From Phascolarctos cinereus (lineage: Eukaryota; Chordata; Mammalia; Diprotodontia; Phascolarctidae), in NCBI RefSeq assembly GCF_002099425.1, contig NW_018344008.1:12110001-12174000 (forward strand): a stretch of 64,000 nt of DNA, given 5' to 3'. The notes below the pieces were generated by a model. The model saw nothing but the letters and a program-made list of their open reading frames with translations, was not told the origin of the DNA and made no database searches. Within the stretch, counting starts at the first letter, position 1; each line of letters opens with the position of its first letter. A program made the translations under genes and the position numbers. Shown here piece by piece: positions 36,111-48,645 of this stretch.

Positions 36111-36304
36111 CCATTTTCATGGGTCTGTATTTTTCTCAATAACAGTAATAGTTCAAGAAATATTTTTTTTGAAACCTGGTTGCATATCTTTTGATGTAAT
36201 TCACTTTATTAGACCAAAATGGAGAAACAATATCTCTTGGTCAAACATTCCTAGTTAATTAGTCTCTTATACTGTACTTTGATGCCCTTTTTTTTTTTTA
36301 AAAA

Positions 36305-36480
36305 AGGAGAGGCAGTGTGATACAGTGGAAAGAGCTCTGTACCTGGGTTCAAGTTTTTGCTCTGACACTTAAAAGTTTTGCGCCTCTATAGCTGGATATC
36401 TCTGAGTCTCACTTTGTGAAATGGATATAGATACTTGGCCTACCTTTCTTGAAAAGCTGTTCAGAGGCAAGAACTTTGTA
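36305..36480 (+). repeat. MIR SINE
   Basis: AGTGTGATACAGTGGAAAGAGC, then GGTTCAAGTTTTTGCTCTG, then GAGTCTCACTTTGTGAAATGG. Confidence 0.7.
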
Positions 36481-36949
36481 AATTTTAAAGTATAGAAGTT
36501 CTGAAAATTTGCACACAAATTAAATTTTTCTAAGTAGAATAGTATTTTGATTGTGGTAGGAGTTTGAGATTTAAAGGAACATTGGCTAAATCCTAAATAA
36601 ATATGACCTGGCCATACCTCTGTATTTAGATACATTTGGGTATATGGTGTTGAATTGACAGGTCTTTCTTTCCTTTTCCTGTTTTTTGATTTTGTCTTTG
36701 TCTCTTAGATTGATAAAGGTTTGGAAGAGTTTGGGCACTTAAGGTCATATTGGAAATCATAAGGTGTCTATGTAATTTGCTGGGGAGGAGGATATGTATA
36801 TATTTATGAGATAGCAACTGGAGTGGCTGTTGAATATGGAAAATCTTTGGGGGGGGTCAGTAATATCTGTTTCACCTACTTAGGTTCAGAAAAGTGTCTT
36901 TGAAGTAAATATGTATGGTTTTTATATGTCCGTTACCTCTACATAGACA
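36481..36949. other. Unassigned intronic sequence
   Basis: Nothing recognised. A short G run lies near 36849. Confidence 0.4.
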
Positions 36950-37690
36950 CATATAAATACTGTCAATCAAAAAAACATTTATGCTAGGCACTGTGCTAAG
37001 TACTGTGGTTGCAGATAGATGCAAAAGACCGTTCCTGCCCTCAAGGAACTTGCAGTCTAAAGTGGAAGAGGAGAGACCACATGCAAAGAAATATATATAC
37101 AAAGCAACCTATGAAAGTAATTAACAGAGAAAAGATAGTGGAAGTTAGAGGAGTTGGGGAAGGCTTCCAGTAAAAGATAGGATTTTATTTGGGACTCAAA
37201 GGGAGCCAGGCAAGTCAGTAAGCAGACTGGAGGAGAAAGAGCATTCTGCATGTGGGGGATAGGAGAAAATGCCCAGAGCTGAGCAATTATTGGGAGCATC
37301 TTGTCTGTAGAATAACCAGGAGGTCAATGTCACTGGATCTAAGAGTGAGTGTTGGGGAATAAAGTGTAAGATGAATGGAAAGGGAGGAGGGAGCTAGGTT
37401 AGAAAGTACTTGGAATGCCAAACAAGAGTTTTTTGTATTTGATCCTAGATGCAATAGAGAGCCCTTGGAGTTCTTTGAGTAAACATGACATGGTTCATTG
37501 AAGAAATGTGACATAGAGCTGTGCTTTTTAGGAAAATCACTTTAGTGGCTGAATGGAGGATGGCTTGGGGTGGAGAGAGATTTGAGGCAAACAGACTCAC
37601 CAGCAGGCTATTACACTAGTCCAGGTTTGAGGTGCTGAGGACCTGGACTAGAGTGGAGTCAGTGTCAGGAGAGAAGGAATCATATTTGTG
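36950..37690 (+). repeat. Ancient dispersed repeat (unclassified)
   Basis: TGCTAGGCACTGTGCTAAGT, then CTGCCCTCAAGGAACTTGCAG, then GAAGGCTTCCAGTAAAAG, then AGAGCCCTTGGAGTTCTTTG. A second copy with the same start lies at 48090-48390. The wording is widespread in mammals. I could not fix the class. Confidence 0.6.
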
Positions 37691-38299
37691 AGATGTTGCA
37701 AAAATGAAATCAAAATGCTAGCTCTTTGTGATTTTTATTAATTAATGGATGGATTAATTACTAAGCAAAGATTATATCTGAAGTAACAACTATTGGAGAA
37801 AGTAAGTCATCCTGCCAAGGAACATAATACTGTTGAAGTTGGAGAAGGGCTTATAGTCATTTGATAGGAACAGGGTATAAGAAGTCTGAAGTCTTTTATT
37901 CATTGGTTTTGTTTCTTTCTGTGTTACTGAATTGATTGGTAACTATGGAGATACTACTCGCCTGTAGAGAGTTGTTAACTGAAATGCCAATATGAGCCAT
38001 TAATTTTTGTAAACCATGGTAAGGAGGCAGTGTGCTTAATAGTAAGACATAGGAAATGTGATTGAAACTTAGCAAAAGAAGTACCTTGAACTAAAATTTT
38101 ACTTGAAACTGAACTTTCCTAATGATGTCATCACAACCCTAGAAGGGCAAAACATTTTAATGAGCATGCTTAAATTACCAGCAGATTAACCCTTCATTTA
38201 AAAAATAAATGTGTTGAAGGATCCATAATCTCATTGATGTTGGTACTTCTTCCAGTAGTACAGATAATAGCTCATCCAGGAATTCTCATTGTGTTTCTT
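37691..38299. other. Unassigned intronic sequence
   Basis: Nothing recognised. Confidence 0.4.
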
Positions 38300-38550
38300 A
38301 TCCATTTTGTTATTTTCAGTCGTGTCCAGTTCTTCATGACCCTGTTTGGGGTTTTTTTGGCAGAAATACTGGAGTGGTTTGCCATTTCCTTTTCCAGTTC
38401 ATTTTACAGAGGAGGAAACCAAAGCAAAAAAGGTTAAGTGACTTGCCTAGGGTCACACAGCTAGGAAGTGTTTGAGACTAGGTTTGAATTTGGGTCTTAG
38501 TTGACTCCAGTTCAGGAACTCCATCTACTGTGTCACCTAGTTTGTCTTGT
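38300..38550 (-). repeat. tRNA-derived SINE with RTE-type tail
   Basis: TTTTCAGTCGTGTCCAGTTC, then GTGGTTTGCCATTTCCTTTTC, then AAGTGACTTGCCTAGGGTCAC, then the head at TGTGTCACCTAG. Confidence 0.88.
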
Positions 38551-38648
38551 CCATGTCCTCCCATAAATCCCAGGGAATCCATCCAATATGATAGGGGCAT
38601 TTCTTGAGATCTCTTGACGTATAAATGCAAAGGAAGATTAGTGTAGAC

Positions 38649-38838
38649 CATGGGTGGGGAACCTGTGGCCTCGATGCCCTCAAGTACAGTCTTTTGACTG
38701 AATCCAAACGTCACAGAACAAATTTATTATTTATCCTTTTATTAACGGAATTTGTTCTGTGACATTTGGATTCAGTCAAAAGGTCGCACTTGACGACCTA
38801 GAGGGTGACATGTGGCCTCAAGGCCGTAGTTCCCTACA
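38649..38838. mobile_element. Palindromic hAT-like non-autonomous DNA element
   Basis: A 190-bp near-palindrome: GTCTTTTGACTGAATCCAAACGTCACAGAACAAAT in the left arm pairs with the right arm (38748-38785). It is flanked by an exact 8-bp duplication, GTGTAGAC (38641-38648 and 38839-38846), the hAT signature. A diverged relative lies at 44335-44460. It is too small to encode a transposase. Confidence 0.8.
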
Positions 38839-38839
38839 G

Positions 38840-38903
38840 TGTAGACTGTCCATTTAGTTATTACTTGCACCACAATGTAGACTGTCCATTTAGTTATTAC
38901 TTG
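38840..38903. repeat. 36-bp-period tandem duplication
   Basis: A 28-nt unit beginning TGTAGACTGTCC occurs at 38840-38867 and again at 38876-38903. It starts within the right target duplication of the hAT-like element. Confidence 0.9.
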
Positions 38904-39330
38904 TGCCCACTGTAATTAGCATGTGTGCTTTTTTGGTCACATGTCTCTTTGATTATATCCTTGATGCTTCTCCCACAAGTTCTTCAGTTTTAACATTTAT
39001 GGCCTACTTATGTCTGGGGTACACTTCTCCATTGCCCTTTGGATGACTTTCAACCAGAAACCTTCCAATACTGTGACATTCTATGTATTGCAGCCATGTG
39101 GCATCAGTGGAACAACTTTAATATTAATTAAGATGGGTCTTGGTTTCAAGGAAAAACTTGTATTCATTAGAAGTGTTCCCCAGTTTCCCAAAAACAGTTA
39201 AGCTCACTCTCTTCTTTATTCAGTTCTGGGTTCATTTTGTTGTCCATCTGTGGGGTTTTGTCTGAGAGGTATATGTATGGACGGACCAGCACTGTTGGTT
39301 GTCCAATTACATACTATGTCTGGACAACAG
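38904..39330. other. Unassigned intronic sequence
   Basis: Nothing recognised. Confidence 0.4.
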
Positions 39331-39530
39331 GGCAGCTAAGTGGCACAGTGGATGGAGTGCTGGACCTGAAGTCAGGAAGACTTAATAGACTGGGCTGTTC
39401 ACTCAACCCTTTTTGTCTCATTTCCTCATCTGTAAAATGAGCTGGAGAAGGAAAGGGTAAAATGCTTCAGTATCTTTGCCAAGAAAACCCCAAATGGGGT
39501 CATGAAGAGTTGGACATAAATGAAACAACT
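39331..39530 (+). repeat. tRNA-derived SINE with RTE-type tail
   Basis: GGCAGCTAAGTGGCACAGTGG head and ATGGGGTCATGAAGAGTTGG tail, with a shortened middle. Confidence 0.85.
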
Positions 39531-40334
39531 GGATGACAACAACAACAAAGTCTGGAGAGAAAGCATAATTTATTTATTCACCAGATTTTTTTCTCTCTGT
39601 GTTTAGGTAGAAAGTTAAATGAAACCAGCATTTATTTGATTTCCTTTTTACTAATTGGTCACCAGATTCTGTTGAGTCAAGGTGTCTTAGAGGTGTAGCT
39701 CCCTTTCTTTTTCTAGTGCTACTACCTGGTGCAAGCACAAAAACCCAGTCCCTGGTTTCTATAATATTGTTTGAATCTATTTTGACAACTAATGCTGATT
39801 AATTTTCCTAAAACAGAGATCAACATATCATACTTTACAACTTTACAATTCCTTTGACCTTCATCTTCACTCACCTTTAGCCATCCATATGCTTAGCCAC
39901 ATTGTAGTCATTGTCATTTGTAATTTTCACTTTAAGATTTTGAACTCAGCCTCTTAATACTCCCACCCTTTCACTATTGCTGAATCTGTTCAACCTTATG
40001 CAGATTATTCATTACAGAATCTATTAGCTGGAGAGGACCTCAGGTTATCTTGTCCAAGCCACACCTGAATAAAAATTTGGACTTTTAACATCACCAGCAA
40101 GTTTTCATCTTTTATGTGAAGATCTTCAGTGAGATGAAGTCCATTATTTTCTGTATACCAGAAGGGAAAGAGGAGGTGAAGAAATGTCTTTTCTTCATAA
40201 AGCTAACTACTTTACCAGAAATCTTGAGTTGGAAGGGACTTGAAGAGGGAATCCCATCTACAAGCTACTAGACATGACTTCTGTTTCTTTCATCATCACA
40301 GTTACCCCAAGAATTCCTCTTTCCAGCCTATTAG
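39531..40334. other. Mostly unassigned, with a CR1/MIR-like remnant
   Basis: 40015-40130 (GCTGGAGAGGACCTCAGG...) resembles an old CR1/L3 or MIR piece. The rest was not recognised. Confidence 0.35.
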
Positions 40335-40336
40335 AA

Positions 40337-40370
<34 letters not shown>

Positions 40371-40376
40371 TGTATT
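40335..40376. repeat. (TG)n microsatellite
   Basis: Alternating TG with one TATG interruption. Confidence 0.95.
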
Positions 40377-41065
40377 TAGAGAGGGAAAAAAACTTATTAT
40401 TGATCAGTACATTGAAAAAGGCTGTAAACATGCAGTGTGTAACACCTGTGAGCTTCCTGCTTCCAAGGGAGAAGAAGGGGTTTGGGGGTGGGGGGGGTGA
40501 TCTCATCTCTGCATTCCAATCTTGCTTAATCTTTTAAATTTTGTTACATTCACTTTTGATTTTTTTTTGGTAGGTAGTTCTTTCTATTTATGGTACGTTC
40601 TTAGAAGTTATTGTATTACTGTTTTCTTGGCTCTGCTTACTTCACTCTGTATCAGTTAGTTCATATAGATCTTTCCATGCTTCTCTGTATTCATCACATA
40701 CATCATTTCCTATAGCATGGTAATATTCCATTACATTCATATACCACACTTTTGTTTAGCCATTCCCCAATTGATGGGCATCTAATTTGATTCCAATTCT
40801 TTGCTATCACAAAAAGTGCTGCTTTAAATATTTTGCTATATCTTCTTACTGATGACTTATAAGTTAGTCTCTGGATCAAATGGTATGGACATCTTAGTCA
40901 CATTATTCACATAATTTTAAATTGCTTTCCAAAATTGTACCATTTCACAGTTCTCCCAGCTTGTATTAGTGTGCCTATCATTCAATTTGTAGAGTGTTAC
41001 GTAAAACCTTTGGGTTGTTTTGATTTGCATTTCTCTAATGATGTGGTTATAAATTCTTGGCAGTT

Positions 41066-41256
41066 CTTTTTTTTTTGTGGAAATGTTTTGCATGACTACA
41101 CATGTATAACATCGAATCGCTTGCCTTCTTAGGGTGGGGAAGGAAGGGAGAGAATTTGGAGCTCAGTTTTTAAAACAGATGTTAAAAGTTGTTTTTACAT
41201 ATAACTGGGGAAAAACAAAATACTAAATAAATAAATTCTAAAAAATACATCTACCT
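41066..41256 (+). mobile_element. L1 3' end inserted in opposite orientation
   Basis: GGAAATGTTTTGCATGACTAC, then AGAGAATTTGGAGCTCAG, then ACATATAACTGGGGAAAAAC, in sense. It lies inside the antisense L1, which resumes after it. Confidence 0.7.
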
Positions 41257-42363
41257 GTAGCTATGAGAGGTACCTGATCTGTTTTCTAATTTTTTTAAAA
41301 ATGTGATTTTAAATATTAAAGTTGTGTATCCATTTAGAATGTTTTATGGATCATGACATAAGGTGTTGATCTAAGCCTAATTTCTGCCAGACTGCTTTCT
41401 GTTTTTTCTGCAGTTTTTATCATATAAGGATTTTTTTCCTAGGTAGTTTATGTTTTCTGTTTTATCAGACTCTGGTTTCTTGAGTTCTTTCTATTTTCCC
41501 CAATTCTTCTTTGTCTATCTAGTGTGTTCTATTGAGCTATCTCTATTTTTTTAACCAATGGAAGATGGGTTTTGATGACTGCTGCTTTAAAATATGGTAG
41601 TTCATCCCTACTACTTTCAGCCATTTCCCTTGATATTCTAAATCTCTTGCCTTTCCAAATGAATTTTTAAAAATTATTTTTGCAAGTTCTTTAAATAACA
41701 CTTTGGTAATTTGATTGGTATAGCATTAAAAGTTTAAATTTTGAAATATCATTTTTATTGTGTGGCCTAGCCATGTACACTGAATAGTCCTCCATCTAGT
41801 TAAGTTGTTCTTTATTCCTTTAAGGAACACTTTATAATTGACTATATATATATACAAGTCTTTTGTGTGCTTTGGTAGGTCAATGCCTAGATATTTTATA
41901 TATTTTGTAATTAAATTGCAGTGGTATTTCCCTTTCTATTATTGCTTCTTGGGCTTTGTGATTATTATATAGAAAAATGGTTGTTTTTGAGGATTTGGTT
42001 TGTAGCCTGCACCTTTGCTGAAGCTGTTAATTTTCTCAATTAGTAGTTTTGCTAATTCTATAGGATTTTCCAAGTAAACCATCATATCATCAGCAAATAA
42101 GGATAGTTTTATTTCCCCTTTACCTATCTTTATGCCTTTAATTTCTTTCTCTTGTATTATTGCTGTTACTGGCATTTCCAGAATTATTTCAAGTATTAGT
42201 GAGGAAAATGAACACCCTTGCTTTACTCCTGTTTTTATTGGAAAAGCTTCTAATGTATCCCCATTATATATGGTGTTTACTTTTGGTTTTACGTAGACAC
42301 CATTTCTGTTAAAAACAGATCCTTCTGTGTTCTTTGTGGACTTCTTTTCCCCCTTGGCATATA

Positions 42364-43130
42364 TTTTTATTTTTTAATAGTATTTTATTTTTTCCCAATT
42401 ATATGTGGAGACAATTTTTAGCACTCAATTTTACAGAATTTTGAGTTCCAAATTTTTCTCCCTTCCCTTCCCTCTTCTTAAAACGGTAAGCAGTTTGATA
42501 TGTTATGTGCAATCGTGTAAAACATATTTCCATATTAATCATAGTTATGAAAGAAGAAACAGACCAAAAGGGAAAAATTGCCCAAAAAACCCGCTGAAAA
42601 TAGTATGCTTCAGTCTGCATTCAGAGTCCATCACTTCTTTCTCTGGATGTGGATATCATTTTTCATCGTGAGTCCTTTGTAACTGTCTTGGATCATTGTA
42701 TTGCTGAGAAGAGCTAAGTCATTCGTAACTGATCATCGTAACTGATTGCTGTTACTGTGTATGGTGTTTTCCTGGTTCTGCTCATTTCACTTTGCATAAG
42801 TTGCTATAAGTTTTTCCAGGTTTTTCTGAATTCTGGCTATTCATCATTTTTTATTTTGCACAATAGTATTCCATTACATTCATGTACCATGGCTTGTTCA
42901 GCCATTCCCCAATTGATGGGCATCCCCTCAATTTCCTTTTTTTTTTTGCCACCTCAGAAAGAGCTGCTATAAATATTTTTGTACATTTAGGTCTTTTCCC
43001 CCTTTTTTTGCTTGGTCTTTTTTGAGATTACAGGTCTAGTAGTGGTATTACTGGATCAAAAGGTATGTACAGTTTGGTTGCCCTTTGGGCATAGTTCCAA
43101 ATTGCCCTTCAGAATGGTTGGATTAGTCTT
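42364..43130 (-). mobile_element. Nested L1 3' end
   Basis: A second L1 3' region and ORF2 C-terminus (starting TTTTATTTTTTAATAGTATT and passing CAGCCATTCCCCAATTGATGG) splits the host L1. The host ORF2 sequence resumes at GAGATGGTCATGTTGTTTTGG. Confidence 0.75.
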
Positions 43131-44334
43131 TGAGATGGTCATGTTGTTTTGGTTTTTAATATGATTATGATGATAATTTCCCTAATATTGAACCATCTTT
43201 GTATCCCTGGTATAAATCCCGCTTGGTCGTCATGAATGATTTCTTAAAGATTGCTGTGATCTGTTTGAGAGGATTTTGTTTAAAATTTTTGAGTAGAGTT
43301 TTGTTTAAAAAGTGAGTCGTTCATTAGTGATATTGACTGATAATTTTCTTTGTTTTATTTTTCCTGGTTAAGGTATTAGGATTATATTGGGCCCATAAAA
43401 GGATTTCTTTGTTAATTTTTTGAGTATGGGTACTATTTTTTTAAATGTTTGATAGAATTTTCCTCTGAATATATTAGGACCGGGAGTTTTTTTCTTTGGT
43501 AGTTCCTTTACATCTAGATCTCTTTTCTTTTTTGAAATTGAGTTAAGATCTCTATCTGCTCATCATATAGTTTGAGATTTTGTATTTTTGAGATATTCCT
43601 CTATGTTTTTGGCCTTCTCAGTTTGTAACTGCATAATAGGCTCTGCTTATTCCTTTTATTTCTTCTGATTTTCCTATGATACCAGCTTTCTTGTTGGTTA
43701 TTGATTTGATTTGCTCTTTCTTTTTAATCATATTTAGCTAAGGCTTTATCAATTTTATTAGTCTTTTCAAAGAACCAGCTTTTGGTTTTATCGTTTCAAT
43801 TTTTTTTGTCTCCAGTTTATCTATTTCCCCTCTAATTTTTAGTATCTCTTCATTAGTGCTTATTTTAGGTTTATGTGTTGGCTTTCTCATTTTTTAGAAT
43901 GCATGTTCATTTCATTAATCTTATCTTTTTCAATTTTGTTAATGGATATAAGATAGGTTTTCCCCTGAGAACTCTTTAGCTGCACCACAGAAATTTTGGT
44001 ATGGTGTTTCATCATTATAATTTTGTTTTGCTTAGCCATTAAATGTTTGTGATTTGTTCTTTGACCTCATTTTAGAAGTTTCATTGTTAAATCTGCATTT
44101 GGGTCTTTGTCTTTTGTTTGTGGTCCCTTTGTTTGTGGTCAGTTGTATGGTTTATATATATTTAGTGTGTAAAGGCTGTATTAATTATTTCTGCCTTTTC
44201 ACATTTTTTCACAATATATGTGCCCTAAGATAAGGACAATTTTTGTAAAAAGTTCCATGGGCTGCTGAGAAAAATATCTATTCTTTTACTGTCCCATTTG
44301 GAAGACAACTGAAGTTTTAAAATTCTAGGTTAGG

Positions 44335-44460
44335 GATGGGGAACCTGTGGCCCTCTAGGTCTTCAAGTATAGTCCTTTGACCGAATCCAAACTTCACAGA
44401 ACAGATGTTTGTTCTCAAACCTTTAAAGTTTGGATTCAGTCAAAAAACCTTTGTTCACAA
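44335..44460. mobile_element. hAT-like palindromic element, diverged copy
   Basis: GGGATGGGGAACCTGTGGCC, then TTTGACCGAATCCAAACTTCAC, then the inverted AAGTTTGGATTCAGTCAAAA, matching the 38649-38838 element. Confidence 0.65.
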
Positions 44461-44649
44461 ATCTTTGAAGGTTCCTCAGGTATTAGTTCAGTTCTAGATT
44501 TTCCCTTTTTATCTTTCAGTTTGACTTATTCAAAAAGTGATTGAGTGTCTTGTCAGTATTGTGTTACTATCTATGTTTCCTTTATAAATTTGGATACTAA
44601 GGCATTTGGAGTGTATTGGGTTTTTTTGTTGTTGTTGTTTTGGTTTTTA

Positions 44650-44775
44650 CTTTTTGGTGAGGCAGTTGAGGTTAAGTGACTTGCCCAAGGTCACACAGCT
44701 AATGCGTAATGTGTCTGAGGTCACATTTGAACTCAGGTCCTCCTGACTCCAAGGCGCCACCTAGCTGCCCAAGCG
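44650..44775 (-). repeat. tRNA-derived SINE, poly(A)-tailed type
   Basis: GAGGTTAAGTGACTTGCCCAAG, then GAACTCAGGTCCTCCTGAC, then CCACCTAGCTGCCC, with a T-rich start. Confidence 0.85.
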
Positions 44776-45524
44776 TATAGGTTTTTATTACTGATACTGG
44801 TTTGTTATCATTCCTTTTAGCCAGCATAATATAGTTAACTTGTTTTTCCCTTTTTATTTTTTTTGAGGAGTAGTTTTTGGTTTGTCACGTAATATGGTTG
44901 CAGTCCTTGCTTTTTTGTATTCACTTGATGCGTAGTAAATTTTTTTCATCCTCTGTTTTATATGTCTTCGTTTTTTAAATGTTTCTTGTAAGCAATGGAT
45001 TGTAGAATTTGTCTTATCTAATCTGTCTTTTTCAGTCTTCTGGATTATTTAATCCATTTATATTTAAAGTTGTTAGAGATTTCTGTTTTTCTCCATCTGT
45101 CTTTAATAGTTTTAAGTTATGATTTTCCCCTTTCTACTTATTTCTATGTTCCTTCAGTTATTTTACCTTAGTCTTTCTTTAAGGTGGCTGTGTTCCCATT
45201 GTTCTCTTCTTCTCACCCCAATTCCCTGCTCATATTTCTTACATCTTTCATTTTGGGGTTTTGCTCATTAGTTCTTTTTTCTCTCTTACTTTTATCTGTT
45301 TATATAATTTATTCTACCCCCCCATGTTTCCCTCTTAATAATAGTTAATTCCCTTTTTTTCTCTTTTCTCCTTCAACTAGTCCTATTAAAATTTCCTTTT
45401 TTCAGGTATCCCTTTCTATAAAGGATTTCAATTTAAGATTTCAATTAAGTCTGTCTCTATAAAATTCCTGTATTATTTTGGCCCATTTTGATATATAACT
45501 TATTGTTTCTTATATACATTTAGG

Positions 45525-45660
45525 AGAGTCCAAAGAGGTATAGTAGAAAGAGTACTGCATTGGAAATTAGGGGAACTTAAGCCTGTTTACAACCATGTGA
45601 CTAACTGTGCTTTTAGGAAAAATATTTCACTTTGCTGAGTCACAATTTCTATTGTGTCAA
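45525..45660 (+). repeat. MIR SINE
   Basis: GTATAGTAGAAAGAGTACTG, then GTGACTAACTGTGC and TTCACTTTGCTGAGTC, in MIR order. Confidence 0.6.
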
Positions 45661-47335
45661 CCTAGATTGAGAAGGGGCTTTTAAGTACTTTGTTTCTTTT
45701 CCCTGGGACACTTAATAAACATTGAATTGAGTGAATAAATGGTTATGTGCAAGTTTAATGATTCTCATGTCCAGGAATTAGAGATCATCAAGAATGTCTT
45801 AGATTGTTGCAACTGTGTTGCAAATAATCTCAGAATATAGAAATTAAATGATAGAATATTAAAAATACAATTTTCAAAATGCAACATTTTGAAAAGAAGC
45901 ATCTTAAAAATAACGGGAAGCTGTTGCATCACAGTATTGTGAACTGAAATATTTTAGTTCAGTGTAATCCTTGTGCCCAAAGTCTATAAATTCTTAGAAA
46001 CCACTGCCATAGTTGTGTTCTGTCACTGTAGTGGAAATTTTCACTAAAGTAGTATTTTTCTACATGAAATATCTTTTTTCCTGTTTGAGTATAACCCATG
46101 GGAAAATAAAATGCAAAGTTTATGGGTAGTAAGGTGGTTTTATCCATCTTATAGTGTGTTTGTGTGTGGCGGTGTCTAACAATGAGCCCCTTGTAGTACT
46201 CAGTACCCAAGAATAGGGGCTTAAAAAACAGAGACTACTGGTTTGAGTTTAAGGGAAAATTGTGCACCATAGCTGAAAACATATTAATTTTCTTTCATGT
46301 TATTCTGTTGCTTGTAAAGTTGATTTCAAACCTGTTCTGATCTTTGGGCTTGATGAGTAAAAGTATTGTCGTGTACTCCTTTGGCAGTCTGGTGTGAAAC
46401 CTTTTGGACTCCCTCAAGTAATATTTTTAAATGTATAGAATAAAATACATGGGAATTTAAACAAACCAATTATATTGAAATATTTGATTTAGGTGGTCAC
46501 AGCCATGTTTCACACTCTGCCATCTTGGCTACCTTCTTGCTTATCCACCCTACTGATACTGCTGTCCTTCTGTTTATACCTCCCTTTTCGGTTCTGGAAT
46601 CTGAATCAAATCAATGCATGTCAGACGGTTGAGGGTGGCTCATTTCATGCACTATCCCTGTGACTTGCCAAACTATTCCCTTGCTCCCTTGTTAGTGTTG
46701 TTGCCCTATTAAAATGTAAACTCCATGAGAACAGGCACTACTTTGCCTTTTTATTTGTACACACAGTAGGCACTTTAGTAATAACTGTTTTTTCATCCAT
46801 TCATTTACTCTTTGCTTTTTAATTCCACTTAGTTGTTAGTTTTTTGTTGGCACTTTGATCAAGTACATAACACATTTTTGAGGCAGAAAATTATGTTAAC
46901 CTCCTTAGTTTGGAATCTTTTGGATTTTTATCTGTATTTTCTTTACCTCCTGATGACCTAACATAAAAATGTTAAAAACCGGTAAATTATTGACCTTATA
47001 TTTTAAAGTTGTTAATGTTTAAACAAGTTATTAGAAGATTGAGGTACTGAATAACTAAATTCATTAACTCAAGGATTCTGAGGATTAAAATTTAACAGAC
47101 TGTAATAATACTCATGCAAAATTAACCTTGTTCTGATTGGAAGAATGGCTTTATATTGTGTTTCTAACTGCTTAAAATTAGAGACTTATTACTTAGAGTG
47201 CAAAAATAATTTACTTATGATAGAGGAATACTATAGGCATTTGTCCTTAGATTTAAGTGGTTTTTACTAACAGGAATGCATTTTTTTTTATCAGAAGTGT
47301 TGTAAACTAATTTGTTTTAAAATAAATTTTGTTTT
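45661..47335. other. Unassigned intronic sequence with one L2 3' end
   Basis: 46690-46790 contains AAAATGTAAACTCCATGAG and ACAGTAGGCACTTTAG, the L2 3' end. The rest is AT-rich and not recognised. Confidence 0.45.
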
Positions 47336-47422
47336 TATATATATGTGTATGTATATATATATATATATATACACACATGCATACATCTACATATATATAC
47401 ATACACGCACATATATATGTTT
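47336..47422. repeat. (TA)n/(CATA)n simple repeat
   Basis: Alternating TATATA, then CACACATGCATACAT-type units. Confidence 0.9.
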
Positions 47423-48089
47423 CCTGGTAATTAGTTCTTTTAATAGTCTTGAATCTAGCCCTATTAAAGTACTATGAATGCCATAACAAAATATTTCTTT
47501 TTAATAGTGTTTTAAAGTACTTTTACCATATATCATCTGCAGATTCATTTATTTTGTGGGGGCAGAAATTGTTGAAACATTTTATGGAAAGACAAAAAAC
47601 TTGGAACATTGGGTTTACTGAAATGCTGATAGGCATTTCACTTTGTTTTTGGTCAGTTTCCACATTCAGCGTTTAATTTGTTGGGGTGAGGTGGAATACA
47701 GGAAGATAATACTCAGATCTGTTTTCCTTAATTAACCTCCTTAGAACTGTATAAAAATTCCCTCAACAAACAATGTATGTTATTATATGTGTATTTAATC
47801 TGTTAATGGTAAATTTGTGTACAAACATGTACCTGTGTATATGGCTATATGTAAAGAGTGTCCCAGAAATCTTAGTGCATTTTAAATAATAACTTAGAAC
47901 TGCACTAACACTTTTGAAATACCCCTCTGTGTGTATATAATACCCTTAAAAAGATTGTTAGATTTTGTAAAATATCTCTGCATATGATATTTCTTTAGAT
48001 CATGTTCTTTCAGACAGTATTATTAGTCATCATTAGTGTTTTGGAGTTGATGATGGTCAGTTCCGCATTATATATATCATTATACATTA
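47423..48089. other. Unassigned intronic sequence
   Basis: Nothing recognised. 47858-47920 (GAGTGTCCCAGAAATCTTAGTGC) resembles a mariner-like repeat end, but this is weak. Confidence 0.35.
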
Positions 48090-48390
48090 ACCCTCTTCAG
48101 CAATTAGTAATTATTTATTAAGCACCTATTTATGTGCCAGATACTATGCTAGGCACTAGGAATATAGGTACAAATAATGAAATAATTCCTATTTGCAAGT
48201 TTGTATTCTAATGAGGGGAAGATAAGTACATATATAAATATAAGGTGAATAGCAATATATAAAAGGTAGTTTGGAGGGAAGGCAGTAACAGATGGGAGAA
48301 TCAGGAAAGGCTTCATGCAGAAGGTGGTGCTTGAGCTGCAGAAAGGAAGAAAGGGAATTTATGAGACAGATAAATTCTTGATAAACTTTA
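48090..48390 (+). repeat. Ancient dispersed repeat (unclassified), second copy
   Basis: TGTGCCAGATACTATGCTAGG, then GAATCAGGAAAGGCTTCATG, paralleling 36950-37690. Confidence 0.55.
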
Positions 48391-48469
48391 AACATCTGTT
48401 TTAGTTAAATATAGATGCTAATACTTTAAATATGGTGGACGAATTTATCCCCAAATAAGGGTATGATGC

Positions 48470-48645
48470 AGTGGAAAATTAACTTAATTTGGGGTCAGAA
48501 AACCTGTATTCAAATTAAAGCTTTGCACTCTGGCTTGTGTGCTCTTAGGTAAGGTGCTTAACCTCTCTGGGCTTGTCTCTTCATCTCAAAAATGAGGTTG
48601 GACCAGCTGACAGGGCCCATCTAGCCCTAAAGCTGTATTCTTAAA
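48470..48645 (+). repeat. MIR SINE
   Basis: GCAGTGGAAAATTAACTTAA, then TCAGAAAACCTGTATTCAAA, then GTGCTTAACCTCTCTGGGC, then CATCTCAAAAATGAGG. It lies 170 bp upstream of ETNK1 exon 2. Confidence 0.8.

Larger units (their letters stand above)
40540..45480 (-). mobile_element. Composite L1 LINE, minus strand
   Basis: A nearly 5-kb antisense L1. Its 3' part is at 40540-41065. The ORF2 reverse-transcriptase region near 41939-42175 shows [15 protein letters not shown], the catalytic F-A-D-D box of L1. More upstream ORF2 sequence runs from 43130 to about 45480. Two L1 3' ends, a hAT-like piece and a SINE interrupt it. The frame is broken and the copy is 5'-truncated. Confidence 0.85.
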
